This document shows positions 19,557 through 28,840 of a stretch of DNA of 64,000 nt, piece after piece. Source of the stretch: Sphingobacteriaceae bacterium (GTDB taxonomy: Bacteria > Bacteroidota > Bacteroidia > B-17B0 > Aurantibacillaceae); assembly GCA_002319075.1 (NCBI GenBank), contig NVQB01000001.1:1860001-1924000 (forward strand). Reading direction: 5' to 3'. The number at the start of each line of letters is the position of its first letter. The first letter of the stretch is position 1. A program made the translations under genes and the position numbers. The notes under the pieces were generated by a model, which saw nothing but the letters and a program-made list of their open reading frames with translations, was not told the DNA's origin and ran no database searches.

Positions 19557-20399
19557 GTGAAAAAACTAAGCGCGTATTTTTTTTCAGAATACCATTTAAA
19601 AACTCAAACTGTTTGGTTTAAGCGCTTACTTTATTTATTTCTTATAATTGAAAGTCTTTATTACCTGGCTTACTTTGATGTTTTGTTTGGAGCAAACAGC
19701 ATTGTGACTGTCAGTTCAGGGCCTATCGGTTATTTCAAACATTTAGCTTTCATTCTTTATGATTCAGAATATACCAGCTTTGGATTTTGTTTTCTCCTTG
19801 CGGTTTTGTGCCTATCGCTTCTGAATCTTTTCACCGTCCGTTTTGCCCTACCGGTTAATGTACTACTCTGGTTTTTGATGATTAATATTCACAACCGCAT
19901 TTATCCCACGCTTACGGGAGGTAGTAATTTGCTAAATCAATTGCTTTTTTTTAATTGCTTTTTGTCGGCTACGTTTTCTGAGGAAAAAACCAGTAGAAAC
20001 GAACTAAAAATATGTTTGCATAATATGGGTTTATTAGCCATCGCCGGCCAAATTTGTCTGCTCTACCTATACTCTGCACTGGCAAAATTCGAAGATCCCC
20101 AGTGGGTTTCCGGACAAGCTATTGCCACCATTTCGCAGATTCAACGCTTCTCACTATTCTCGTCACCTGACAATTTCAGAGCTTTAAACCCCGCACTTAT
20201 TTTCGTTAATTATGTTGTACTTTTTTACCAGCTTTTATTTCCTGTATTTATCTGGATCTCGAAAATAAAAAAACCACTTTTAATTATTGGAATTCTCATG
20301 CATCTGTACATTGCGTTCTTTATGGGTCTGGTTAGTTTTGGTTTTGTAATGATTTTAGGCTATGTATTTTTTTGGCCTGTGAAAAGCGCCAAATCATAA
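19557..20399 (+). CDS. HTTM-type multi-pass membrane protein
   Basis: 280 residues from a GTG start, with about six to seven hydrophobic helices. The N-terminus (FKRLLYLFLIIESLYYLAYF) and the motif LLYLYSALAKFEDPQWVSG match the HTTM domain found in vitamin K gamma-carboxylase-like bacterial membrane proteins. Only the membrane domain is present, without the C-terminal lumenal extension of true carboxylases. Function in bacteria is unsettled. It lies 43 bp after the type B T9SS gene and may be co-transcribed. DCC-family proteins are frequent partners of HTTM proteins, and one is encoded at 12988. Confidence 0.75.
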   Translation: MKKLSAYFFSEYHLKTQTVWFKRLLYLFLIIESLYYLAYFDVLFGANSIVTVSSGPIGYFKHLAFILYDSEYTSFGFCFLLAVLCLSLLNLFTVRFALPVNVLLWFLMINIHNRIYPTLTGGSNLLNQLLFFNCFLSATFSEEKTSRNELKICLHNMGLLAIAGQICLLYLYSALAKFEDPQWVSGQAIATISQIQRFSLFSSPDNFRALNPALIFVNYVVLFYQLLFPVFIWISKIKKPLLIIGILMHLYIAFFMGLVSFGFVMILGYVFFWPVKSAKS

Positions 20400-20407
20400 A
20401 AAAATTT

Positions 20408-20415
20408 TATCTTTG
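20408..20415 (+). promoter_or_regulatory. -7 box of prfB
   Basis: TATCTTTG, an exact TAnnTTTG match, only 4 bp before the prfB ATG (20420). The mRNA would be nearly leaderless if this box is used. Confidence 0.5.
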
Positions 20416-20419
20416 TTGC

Positions 20420-21521
20420 ATGTTTACAAATGACCAATTAAAAGACTTGAATGATCGCAGTATCGCGTTGAGGGGGTTTCTTTGACTACGATAGGAAGAA
20501 ACACGATCTTGAGTTATTAGAAGAAAAAACCCTTGATCCAAATTTTTGGACAGACTCCAAAAAAGCCGAAAAAATTTTAAACGAAGTAAAGCAGGTAAAA
20601 AGCTGGACATCCTCCTATGACGACCTTTCGCGCCAGGTAGATGATCTCAATACCCTTTACGAATTCTTTAAAAGCGGCGATGCCACTGAACAGGAAACAG
20701 AACTCGAGTACAATTCAGCTTTTAAAAAGCTGGAAGAAATCGAATTTAAAAACATGCTTCGTGGTGAAGAAGACAGCCTGAATTGCATTTTACAAATTAA
20801 CGCGGGCGCCGGCGGTACAGAGAGCTGCGACTGGGCGAGTATGCTCATGCGTATGTACATGATGTGGGCAGATAAAAAAGGCTTCAAAGTAAAAGAGCTG
20901 GATTATAACGGTGGCGACGTTGCCGGAATTAAATCTGTATCCCTTGAAATTGAAGGAGAATTTGCCTATGGCTTTTTAAAAGGAGAAAATGGTGTTCACC
21001 GATTGGTGCGTATTAGTCCATTTGACTCTAACGCCAAACGGCATACGAGTTTTGCTTCGGTGTATGTTTATCCGGTAGTGGACGATACTATTGAAATTGA
21101 AATTAAACCAGCAGACATTGAAATTTCTACTTCGCGAAGTGGCGGTGCCGGCGGACAAAACGTAAATAAAGTAGAAAGTAAAGTTCAACTAACGCATAAG
21201 CCAACCGGCATTGTTGTAGTTTGCCAGGTAGAACGCTCTCAGTTAGGAAATCGGGCCATGGCTATGCAAATGTTAAGATCTCAGCTTTATGAGCTCGAAA
21301 TGCGTAAACGTAATGAAGCCAAGAATGCTGTAGAAGAAGGGAAGATGAAAATTGAATGGGGTTCGCAAATTCGCAGTTATGTTCTGCATCCTTATAAGAT
21401 GGTAAATGACCATCGCACTGAATTAAAAATAACCGATGCGGAAGGCGTGCTCGATGGAGAACTGGATGAATTTATAAAAGCTTACCTGATGGCACTTGGT
21501 GGAAAGATGCCTGCTAATTAA
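20420..21521 (+). CDS. prfB: Peptide chain release factor 2, programmed +1 frameshift
   Basis: The gene is read in two frames. Frame 1 runs 21 codons from ATG 20420 to CTT (20480-20482), where an in-frame TGA (20483-20485) follows. After skipping one T the second frame (GAC at 20484) runs to the stop at 21521, giving about 366 residues, the normal RF2 length. The recoding signals are the Shine-Dalgarno-like AGGGGG (20471-20476), a TTT spacer codon and the slippery CTT TGA C, as in Escherichia coli. Class I release factor marks are ISPFDS (an SPF codon-recognition tripeptide) and [10 protein letters not shown] (catalytic GGQ). RF2 reads UGA and UAA, so the in-frame UGA makes its synthesis self-limiting. 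It is followed by rsmA after 10 bp. Confidence 0.97.
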
Positions 21522-21531
21522 AAATAACTAC

Positions 21532-22317
21532 ATGCAACAACCAGTAAGAGCAAAAAAACATTTAGGTCAACATTTTTTGAATGATGAAAACATTGCAAAA
21601 AATATTGTTGATGCCTTATTGGAAAAAGATAAAACAACTCCGATTATTGAAGTTGGTCCGGGAACAGGTGTACTGACTCAGCATATGATTGCAGACATTG
21701 AAAAGTTTTTTGCTTTGGATGTGGATACTGAATCCGTTGCCTTCTTAAAAGAAAAATATCCTGCGCAAAAAGATAAAGTATTGATCTCGGACTTTTTAGA
21801 AACCGATCTTGAAAAATTAGCAGGCCCGAAATTTAATGTCATAGGAAATTTCCCTTATAACATTTCCAGCCAGATCATGTTTAAAGTTCTGGATCACAAA
21901 AACCAGGTAGATTATTGTGTTGGCATGTTTCAGAAAGAAGTTGCCATGCGTCTCGCTGAAAAACCTGGCTCTAAAGTATACGGTATTTTAAGTGTGTTAT
22001 TGCAAGCTTATTATGATATTGAATACCTCTTCACCGTTCAGGAGAATGCGTTTACACCGCCACCAAAAGTAAAAAGCGCAGTCATCCGTTTAACGCGAAA
22101 TACGGTTCAGAGTCTCGATTGTGATGAAGTCCTTTTTAAAAAGGTTGTAAAAACTGCTTTTAATCAGCGAAGAAAAACCATTCGGAATTCAATACGTTCT
22201 TTATTCAATAATAACGAGATCCGTTTTCCACTTTTAGACAAGCGTCCTGAACAACTTTCAGTAGCGCAGTTTGTAGAACTGACAAAGTTTGTAGAAGACA
22301 ACAGCCTTAGCCAATAA
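21532..22317 (+). CDS. rsmA: 16S rRNA (adenine1518-N6/adenine1519-N6)-dimethyltransferase
   Basis: About 261 residues from the ATG at 21532 (MQQPVRAKKHLGQHFLNDEN, the conserved KsgA start); an in-frame GTG at 21496 would overlap prfB. SAM-binding motif I is EVGPGTGVLTQ, and the catalytic NxPY motif is NFPYNISS. The C-terminal domain has FNQRRKTIRNS, the typical KsgA signature. It dimethylates two adjacent adenines in helix 45 of 16S rRNA during 30S assembly; loss in other bacteria gives kasugamycin resistance. It lies 10 bp after prfB and is probably co-transcribed with it. Confidence 0.96.
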   Translation: MQQPVRAKKHLGQHFLNDENIAKNIVDALLEKDKTTPIIEVGPGTGVLTQHMIADIEKFFALDVDTESVAFLKEKYPAQKDKVLISDFLETDLEKLAGPKFNVIGNFPYNISSQIMFKVLDHKNQVDYCVGMFQKEVAMRLAEKPGSKVYGILSVLLQAYYDIEYLFTVQENAFTPPPKVKSAVIRLTRNTVQSLDCDEVLFKKVVKTAFNQRRKTIRNSIRSLFNNNEIRFPLLDKRPEQLSVAQFVELTKFVEDNSLSQ

Positions 22318-22320
22318 TCT

Positions 22321-23571
22321 TTACCTGCGTAATAATTCCAAATCTTTTCTGAACGCAAAAAGTTGAAGAAAGGTGTAATTATTGTTTTTCATAAATACAA
22401 GGGTAAGCACTATGGCCTGCGCGATGTATGACAGAGAAGCCGCATAACAAGCACCAACCAGTCCGAAACGGGAAATAAAATAATAGCTGGTACAAAGTGT
22501 AATGGCCAAACCTGAACTATTTGCCAAAAGTAAAATGCGTTGCTTTCCAAGTCCCGAAAAATAATGACTGATAATGCTTGAAAAACTCAAGCATAAAACT
22601 CCAGGCGACAAGTAGAGCATAATTGTTTTTGTGCCGGAAAAATCTTTCCCAAGAAGAAATGTAAAAAAATCTTCAGGCAGCACAACAACCACCAAAACAC
22701 ATAGCAGGCTCAGTAAAAAACAAATCTTTGACAATAAGAAAGTAACCCTGCTGTTGTTGCTTACATCTTTTTGATTGGCAATATGCGTTAAGATGATAGG
22801 CGATATACTTCCACTTAAAATCCAGACAGACTCAATTAAAGATGTGGCGCTGGAGTAGATCCCTACCAGCATGGTGGTACCAATCATGTAATAATTATAA
22901 CGGTTGCTTAATGTATGCGCCAGATTTCCCAATTGATTTACAAAACCATTTCGTAAAACATCTTTTATTTTCACCGGACTTTTACCTTCATCTTTAGTTA
23001 CCATTTTAAGAATAAAAAAAGTTGAGATCAGAAAAGAAACTGTCCACGAAACATAAGCAGCTATCAGGTAGGCGTTTACATTTTTAATTTGCAAAATAAA
23101 TACCGCTACGCACAATACTGCCAATAAAAGAAGAGGCTGAAAGAAGATAAGAAAATTATATATTTTAATCTTTTCTTTGGCCAGCAGAACAACTGTGTGA
23201 AAGGCCTGCATAGTAACAAGAAACGATAAGATTAAGACATGTAACCACAAATCTTTTACTCCTAAGTCAAATTGAGGATAGAGTTTTTGCAGGGTATAGA
23301 AAACAGAATTGATGCCGAATATGCAGGCAATTGTCCATAGAACACCATAGGAATAGATCTTTGAAATAGCATGTTTCGGAATAAAATAAACGAGTGCAGA
23401 ACCTGTATAAATTTCACTGATTGTCTGGATAATTGCCAGATTCAGGATCAACTTACTTACCTGTCCTACTTCTTCGCTGCCTAGCTGTTGTGTTTGTACC
23501 AGCAGAATACCCAATAGAGTAAAAGCTACAGTACTTTTTGCAAAAAAGGAGGATATGAGGTTCTTTAACAA
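22321..23571 (-). CDS. Polysaccharide/lipid-linked oligosaccharide flippase (MATE/Wzx superfamily)
   Basis: 416 residues with about 12 predicted transmembrane helices and the N-terminal pattern of the oligosaccharide flippase family (a first helix pair around STVAFTLLGILLVQTQQLGS and a long run of hydrophobic segments). It probably flips an undecaprenyl-linked glycan across the inner membrane. It lies 49 bp downstream of a GT4 glycosyltransferase gene on the same strand, and together they suggest a small cell-surface glycan module. It converges with rsmA, 3 bp between stops. Confidence 0.8.
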   Translation of the reverse strand: MLKNLISSFFAKSTVAFTLLGILLVQTQQLGSEEVGQVSKLILNLAIIQTISEIYTGSALVYFIPKHAISKIYSYGVLWTIACIFGINSVFYTLQKLYPQFDLGVKDLWLHVLILSFLVTMQAFHTVVLLAKEKIKIYNFLIFFQPLLLLAVLCVAVFILQIKNVNAYLIAAYVSWTVSFLISTFFILKMVTKDEGKSPVKIKDVLRNGFVNQLGNLAHTLSNRYNYYMIGTTMLVGIYSSATSLIESVWILSGSISPIILTHIANQKDVSNNSRVTFLLSKICFLLSLLCVLVVVVLPEDFFTFLLGKDFSGTKTIMLYLSPGVLCLSFSSIISHYFSGLGKQRILLLANSSGLAITLCTSYYFISRFGLVGACYAASLSYIAQAIVLTLVFMKNNNYTFLQLFAFRKDLELLRR

Positions 23572-23620
23572 TTTTTGATGTCGTGTTTGTTATTTCGGCT
23601 TACAAAAAAGCCGAGTGTAT

Positions 23621-24790
23621 TTATTTTTTTATTGCCTGATTATAAATTTCATTTAATCTTTCGCCCACTTTTTCGTAGCTGTAATTCTCCACAGCAAAAT
23701 TCCTGATAAAACTGGCGTCGTATGTTTCTGAAGTTTGTGCAAACTTTAAAATGGCGTTTGCCAAAGCAGCCTCATCTTTTTTCTTTACCATAATTCCGAG
23801 CTCGGGTTTCATATATGTTTTAATAGCACCCGCATCGCTTGTTATTACTGGTTTTGCGCATGCGAAAGCTTCAATTATAACCAGGCAAAATGTTTCATAA
23901 TTACTGAACATGATTAAGGCATCGCTGGCATTAATTTCTTCTACCAGTAGTTTGCTCACCAGCCGCCCTTTAAATTTTATTTGTTCCTGAAGCTGAAGCT
24001 CTTTCACAAGTTGCTGGTATTTTTCTTTGTCAACCCCTTCACCTACAACATTAAGTGCAAGGTTTGGATTCTGTTTAAAAGCGTTTGCAAAAGCTCTAAT
24101 TATACCACTCACATTTTTCTCTCTGTCGTTTAACGAAGAAATATGAATGAGTTTTGTGATAACAGTTTTTTCTTTCTTAACCGGCGTAAAGGCATGTACA
24201 TTCACCACGTTAGGCACTACCTGATAATTTCCATGCAGTTGATGCATCAGCATGGCCTCCTTTAAATAAGTACTTGTAGGTAGTAGTGCCTCGGCATCTT
24301 TAACGATCTTACGCGTATAAAATTGCTGCAAAATTCCTTTATAGTTCCCATCTTCTTCCGTATAGCCAGACCAGTTCTCATTAATCACATAAGGAATAGC
24401 ATGTTTTTTAGAAAGGTGATACGCGCCAATACCCATGGGCATAATCACGTTTAATTGAATCAGGTCAGGTTTAACCCTTCGCTTTGTTAGCTCCTGATAA
24501 CCATAATCAAAAGCTTCGAGAACTCTTTTCTTTTTTTTGACCTTCGAAAAAAAAGGGATCAGCGATTCCACTTTTTTATAATAAACTGTAAGTGTAAGAA
24601 TGCTTCCCTCTAATGATTCGATACATTCAAACTCCGACTTCAAATTTTCGTCAGAACACACATGTACCACGCTCACTTCATTGTAGAGTGCCGCTGCCTC
24701 AGCAAAATAACGATTGAAAATTCCGTGCGTTGGATTTTGTCTGTTTGGATACCAGGAGGAAATAAAAAGAATATGTTTTTTTTTCTCCAT
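23621..24790 (-). CDS. Family 4 glycosyltransferase (GT-B fold)
   Basis: 389 residues. N-terminal acceptor-side motif FISSWYPNRQNPTHGIFNRY and C-terminal nucleotide-sugar half with the EX7E pattern (YETFCLVIIEAF) and AKPVITSDAGA, both typical of GT4 retaining transferases. It has no membrane helix, so it is cytosolic or peripheral. It is followed by the flippase gene, so it probably adds a sugar to a lipid-linked surface glycan. Donor and acceptor cannot be told from sequence. Confidence 0.9.
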   Translation of the reverse strand: MEKKKHILFISSWYPNRQNPTHGIFNRYFAEAAALYNEVSVVHVCSDENLKSEFECIESLEGSILTLTVYYKKVESLIPFFSKVKKKKRVLEAFDYGYQELTKRRVKPDLIQLNVIMPMGIGAYHLSKKHAIPYVINENWSGYTEEDGNYKGILQQFYTRKIVKDAEALLPTSTYLKEAMLMHQLHGNYQVVPNVVNVHAFTPVKKEKTVITKLIHISSLNDREKNVSGIIRAFANAFKQNPNLALNVVGEGVDKEKYQQLVKELQLQEQIKFKGRLVSKLLVEEINASDALIMFSNYETFCLVIIEAFACAKPVITSDAGAIKTYMKPELGIMVKKKDEAALANAILKFAQTSETYDASFIRNFAVENYSYEKVGERLNEIYNQAIKK

Positions 24791-24848
24791 TTTTCAGGAA
24801 GATACCTCGGTATAAAAAAAGTTTAGAGCGCCAGTTATAGAAAAATAA

Positions 24849-25424
24849 CTAGTCAATACTAATAGCTACTTCCATTAAGAACATGGACCTATTATCGTTT
24901 ATTTGTTCAAATTCTGTTCCCAACTTATTACCACTCTTCATTCCAATGGTAATAAAACCAAGACCTGCCCCACCCTTTTCGCTTAGCTCATTATTTTCGA
25001 GGTGTTCGAGGTAATAAGCTTTAAGTTCGGCGGGATCCTGAAAAGAATTTATTTTTTCAATGTGTTTGCTTAGCTTTTCAATAGACGCATTAGCAATAAG
25101 ATTTGCTGTGATCATCTTCACAGCTTTATCAGTAATGTATAAAATAAAGAAATTATGTTTGGCACCATTTTCATCTCTGTGGCCATGGATGTACATGTTT
25201 TGCAGAGACTCAATACAAATAAAGAATACTTTTTTTACAACCGATTTGGGCAGACTTTTGTCGAGAATATTCCCTTCAATTTCTGTTTCAAGTTTCGAGA
25301 TTGTTTCAGAATTTAAAACACCATCGTAAGCCAGGATCAAAGTGCCCTGACTATTGACATTTTCGACACATTTGGAAAAATGCTGATCAAAAAATTCGGC
25401 GTCTTTATTCACTGTGCTATTCAC
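24849..25424 (-). CDS. SiaB family (DUF6272) GHKL-type protein kinase
   Basis: 191 residues with the fold marks of a GHKL ATPase: an N-box-like ESLQNMYIHG and a G-box-like GGAGLGFITIG. Proteins of this kind in Bacteroidota and in Pseudomonas (SiaB) phosphorylate a small anti-anti-sigma-like partner that a PP2C/SpoIIE phosphatase dephosphorylates. No SiaC-like partner is in the window, but a SpoIIE sensor is encoded at 7009-10191. It lies 3 bp after the deoxynucleoside kinase gene, so the two share a transcript. The SiaB assignment rests on pattern recognition and is moderately sure. Confidence 0.75.
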   Translation of the reverse strand: MNSTVNKDAEFFDQHFSKCVENVNSQGTLILAYDGVLNSETISKLETEIEGNILDKSLPKSVVKKVFFICIESLQNMYIHGHRDENGAKHNFFILYITDKAVKMITANLIANASIEKLSKHIEKINSFQDPAELKAYYLEHLENNELSEKGGAGLGFITIGMKSGNKLGTEFEQINDNRSMFLMEVAISID

Positions 25425-25427
25425 TCT

Positions 25428-26045
25428 TTATTTAAATAATCCGTTAAGTTCTGCGTCAATCATTCTGATCACTTTTCCCAGATCCTCTTTGCTTTCGCTA
25501 AAATTGACATCGTCTACATCTACGATCATAATTTTACCTGACTCGTACGATGCATTCCAGGCCTCATAACGTTCGTTTAGTCGTTTTAAATAATCTAAAC
25601 GAATACTATTTTCATATTCACGGCCACGTTTTTGAATTTGTTTCACCAATGTAGGAACGCTCGCTCTCAAATAGATAATAAGATCAGGAGCCTTTACCAG
25701 GCTCTCCATTAATTTGAAAAGAGAAAAATAATTATCATAGTCGCGTGAAGTCATAAGACCCATGGCGTGAAGATTTGGTGCGAAAATATAAGCATCTTCA
25801 TATATCGTACGATCTTGCACCACTGTATGTTTTCCTTTACGGATGTCCAGAATTTGATTGAAGCGATTATTTAAAAAGTACACCTGCAAATTAAAGGACC
25901 ACCGTTGCATATCTTCATAAAAATCATTCAGATAGGGATTATCATCAGCGTCTTCGTAGTGAGCATGCCATTTATAATGTTTCGCTAATAATGATGTTAA
26001 AGTGGTTTTCCCCGACCCAATGTTTCCAGCAATTGCAATGTGCAT
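25428..26045 (-). CDS. Deoxynucleoside kinase
   Basis: 205 residues. P-loop GNIGSGKTT (residues 7-15), EDADDNPYLNDFYED and the catalytic-region motif VVQDRTIYED (the DR pair) match the deoxyadenosine/deoxyguanosine kinase family; the LID arginines are in QKRGREYE. It phosphorylates purine deoxynucleosides in the salvage pathway with ATP. Some Bacteroidota and Gram-positives carry two such paralogues; only one is here. Promoter-like TAATTTAG lies about 25 bp upstream on the minus strand. It is the first gene of a pair with the SiaB-like kinase. Confidence 0.92.
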   Translation of the reverse strand: MHIAIAGNIGSGKTTLTSLLAKHYKWHAHYEDADDNPYLNDFYEDMQRWSFNLQVYFLNNRFNQILDIRKGKHTVVQDRTIYEDAYIFAPNLHAMGLMTSRDYDNYFSLFKLMESLVKAPDLIIYLRASVPTLVKQIQKRGREYENSIRLDYLKRLNERYEAWNASYESGKIMIVDVDDVNFSESKEDLGKVIRMIDAELNGLFK

Positions 26046-26136
26046 ACGTAATTGTTAAATAATTAGCCTAAATTAGAAAAATAACTTACAAAATGCAAAA
26101 ATATGTTGATAAACGTCAATTTTAATTCGATGAAAA

Positions 26137-27165
26137 TCAAAGACTTGATTTAAGTTTTGCTTTCTCCGAAAGGTAATAAGTGCATATTTCTCCTATTACT
26201 TCGTGAGTTGGCCTGAATTCAATATTTAGTGCAGTTTTGACCTTTTGATTTGAAAAAAGTTGCTTATTAAATGCTGAATTGCTCAAAGCTTTAGTGATTT
26301 TTCGCTCTTTTCCTGTGAAAAGTGATAAAAATCCCTCCAGAACCCTTGCTGTTGCTAATAAAGACTGCGAAGCATTAATAGCGGGAGCAGGCTTTTTGAA
26401 GCTGGTTTGAATGTGGCTTAAAATGTTGTGAAAGGTGTAATTGTTTTCCACTAAGATGAACCTTTGTCCGAATAAACCTTCTGTAACCAGGCGGATCATC
26501 ACTTTTGCCACATCTGTAGCAGCAATGTAAGAGCCCAAACCGTTAGTATAAAATTTATTGCCGTTATAGGAGGAATCAAAGAGGCGTGAGCTACTTTGGT
26601 CCCAGAATCCTGGTGCTAAAATAACGCCGGGATTCACAATAACCGCATTAAGTCCTTCCTCGATGCCTCGCCATACTTCACGTTCGGCATTATACTTACT
26701 CGTGGCATAATCACTTTCTTTCCCTGATTTTTTCCAGAAAACTTCCTCTGTTAAAATTTGTGTGTAGTCTAGATTATGTATCGTTCCTATAGAGCTAACG
26801 TGACACAAAGCTTTAATTCCCTTGTGCAGACAAGCGTCCACAACATTTCTTGTTCCTGATTCATTTACTGAGAATAGCTTTTTTCTATCTTTTGGATTAA
26901 AAGAAACAAACCCGGCACAGTGGTATACGTTAGTAATATTGGTAAGAGCCTCTTCGATTGAAAAAACATCGCAGATGTCAACATCCACCCATTTAATTTT
27001 ATCAAATAAAACTTTATAATCAGGAGTATAATAGGCGAAAAGATTTTCTACTCTTTGTGTATTGCTGTTTTTTTGTTTACAGGCAATAACCTGCTGATTG
27101 TTTTGCAACAAAGCTAAAACAACATGACTTCCTACAATGCCGGTGGCGCCCGTTACTAAATTCAA
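26137..27165 (-). CDS. NAD-dependent epimerase/dehydratase family protein
   Basis: 342 residues, extended SDR. Rossmann motif VTGATGIVGSHVV at the start, active-site Tyr/Lys in SDYATSKYNAE, and NPGVILAPGFW, typical of dihydroflavonol-reductase-like epimerases. Substrate unknown; possibly a sugar nucleotide, or a ketone in lipid metabolism. It is the last gene of a three-gene leftward operon (gpsA, PAP2-like, this gene) with gaps of 3 and 4 bp. Linkage to gpsA and a PAP2-like protein makes a phospholipid-related role possible. Confidence 0.9.
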   Translation of the reverse strand: MNLVTGATGIVGSHVVLALLQNNQQVIACKQKNSNTQRVENLFAYYTPDYKVLFDKIKWVDVDICDVFSIEEALTNITNVYHCAGFVSFNPKDRKKLFSVNESGTRNVVDACLHKGIKALCHVSSIGTIHNLDYTQILTEEVFWKKSGKESDYATSKYNAEREVWRGIEEGLNAVIVNPGVILAPGFWDQSSSRLFDSSYNGNKFYTNGLGSYIAATDVAKVMIRLVTEGLFGQRFILVENNYTFHNILSHIQTSFKKPAPAINASQSLLATARVLEGFLSLFTGKERKITKALSNSAFNKQLFSNQKVKTALNIEFRPTHEVIGEICTYYLSEKAKLKSSL

Positions 27166-27169
27166 TTAT

Positions 27170-27802
27170 TTAAGCAAAAATGAGTTTATGAAGCGTTGAA
27201 AACAAAAGTGTCTGCACTATTAATCCTAATAAAAATCCACTGTAAATTTGTGAGGGTTTATGTTCCAGCAATTGCAGACGCGCAAAACCAATAAGACCCG
27301 CAAGTACTATAACGACTATATAGAAGGGAGTCATATCAAATTGAATGAGTGAAGAAATTGAAATCAGAACACCAAGTAGTCCGCCTACTCCAACCATGTG
27401 TGCACTGATTTTAGTTTTCATATTTATTACAGCTGTTAACAAGATAGCTAATCCACCGCCTACTATAAATAATTTTATGCTTGGCCAGATATTTATGTCT
27501 TTCAACAAGTAAGATAATCCAAAATAAAACAAAGCAGTCATCACATAAGGCCAGGTTCTGTCTTTTTGATTTGAAAGCGTCATACCTGGAATTGTTTTTA
27601 ATTTATAGAGCACATAAATATTTAAGACGGGGAAAACAAAAGAGAACATGAATACCACCAGCGAAATGCGCCACTTGGTATCGTATTCGGTGAGAAAATC
27701 GTAGACCGTATTTTTTATTCCAAAAAACAAAAGAAGACAGCCGTATGTGGCCATGAGCAGCGGGTGAAAAACAACAGATATAACTAAAGAAAACGTTCTC
27801 AC
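27170..27802 (-). CDS. PAP2-superfamily-like membrane protein
   Basis: 210 residues with about six transmembrane helices. Parts of the PAP2 pattern remain: KTKISAHMVGVGGLLGV (between helices 3 and 4) and LARLQLLEHKPSQIYSGFLLG near the end. The canonical SGH and SRxxxxxHxxxD catalytic residues are only partly kept, so phosphatase activity is doubtful. It sits between gpsA and an epimerase gene in one operon, consistent with a lipid phosphate substrate or a structural role. Family call moderate. Confidence 0.7.
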   Translation of the reverse strand: MRTFSLVISVVFHPLLMATYGCLLLFFGIKNTVYDFLTEYDTKWRISLVVFMFSFVFPVLNIYVLYKLKTIPGMTLSNQKDRTWPYVMTALFYFGLSYLLKDINIWPSIKLFIVGGGLAILLTAVINMKTKISAHMVGVGGLLGVLISISSLIQFDMTPFYIVVIVLAGLIGFARLQLLEHKPSQIYSGFLLGLIVQTLLFSTLHKLIFA

Positions 27803-27805
27803 AGA

Positions 27806-28798
27806 TCAGGATAATAAATTTGACAATTCGATTATCTCTTTACGGACATCTTTATTTTGATAAATAATGTTGTAAACTGCGTTGGTAATTGGCATATGTA
27901 CTTTATACTTTTTATTTATTTCGTAAACACATTTCACCGCATAATAGCCTTCTGCCACCATATTCATCTCCAGTTGCGCTTGCTTTACGCTGTAGCCTTT
28001 GCCCAGCATAGTGCCAAACATGCGGTTACGACTGAACTGCGAATAGGCTGTTACCAGAAGATCTCCCAAATAAGCTGAGGCCTTTATATCACGATCAATG
28101 GGATGGACAGCATCTACAAAACGTTTTATTTCCTGTATAGCATTGCTTACCAACACTGCAAGAAAATTATCGCCATAGCCTAATCCATGACAAATACCAC
28201 CTGCAACAGCTATCACATTTTTAAGTACAGCAGAAAATTCAGTGCCATAAATATCGTCACTTACTGTGGATTTAAGATAACGGCAATTTAATAAATTGCT
28301 TAAAACCTGTGCGTTGCCAGTATTAATGGAGGCAATGGTAAGATAACTCAGTTTTTCTAAAGCTACCTCTTCAGCGTGACAAGGCCCTGTTATAACACCA
28401 ATGTTTTCTAAAGGAACATTGTAAATCTTGTTCAGATATTCGCCTACAATAAGATTGTGTTGCGGAACAATGCCTTTAATAGCAGAAAAAATGATTTTAC
28501 CTTTCAGGTCTTCCTCGCTCAAGGCAGAAAAAGCATCGTGTAAAAAAGCAGACGGGATTGCCAATACCAGGTAATCTGAATTTTTCACACATTCAGAAAG
28601 ATCGGTATAAAAAGAAATATTTTCTGTTTCAAATTCAACAGAGCTCAGGTACCGTGGATTTGTTTTATATGCGTTAAAATAACTGATATCGTCCTGTTTA
28701 CGGATATACCAGTTTATGTGTGCGGTATTGTTCAGAAATAACTTAGCGAGAGCCGTTGCCCAGCTTCCGCTACCTATCATGGCTATACGGGGAGACAT
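27806..28798 (-). CDS. gpsA: NAD(P)H-dependent glycerol-3-phosphate dehydrogenase
   Basis: 330 residues. N-terminal Rossmann motif GSGSWATALAKLF, then SAIKGIV and GPCHAEEVA, and the catalytic-lysine region VLKNVIAVAGGICHGLGYGDN, all conserved in GpsA. It reduces dihydroxyacetone phosphate to sn-glycerol 3-phosphate, the backbone of phospholipids, in the cytoplasm. It is first in the operon with the PAP2-like and epimerase genes. A TAAATTTA box on the minus strand lies about 28 bp upstream. Confidence 0.96.
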   Translation of the reverse strand: MSPRIAMIGSGSWATALAKLFLNNTAHINWYIRKQDDISYFNAYKTNPRYLSSVEFETENISFYTDLSECVKNSDYLVLAIPSAFLHDAFSALSEEDLKGKIIFSAIKGIVPQHNLIVGEYLNKIYNVPLENIGVITGPCHAEEVALEKLSYLTIASINTGNAQVLSNLLNCRYLKSTVSDDIYGTEFSAVLKNVIAVAGGICHGLGYGDNFLAVLVSNAIQEIKRFVDAVHPIDRDIKASAYLGDLLVTAYSQFSRNRMFGTMLGKGYSVKQAQLEMNMVAEGYYAVKCVYEINKKYKVHMPITNAVYNIIYQNKDVRKEIIELSNLLS

Positions 28799-28840
28799 AC
28801 TTATTTATGCTTTTTAAACACGTAAATTTACGGGTTCAAT

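Noticed and set aside
20754-21521. prfB as a truncated 255-residue gene or pseudogene
   Set aside because: The upstream part is intact and joins through the standard frameshift site, so nothing is missing.
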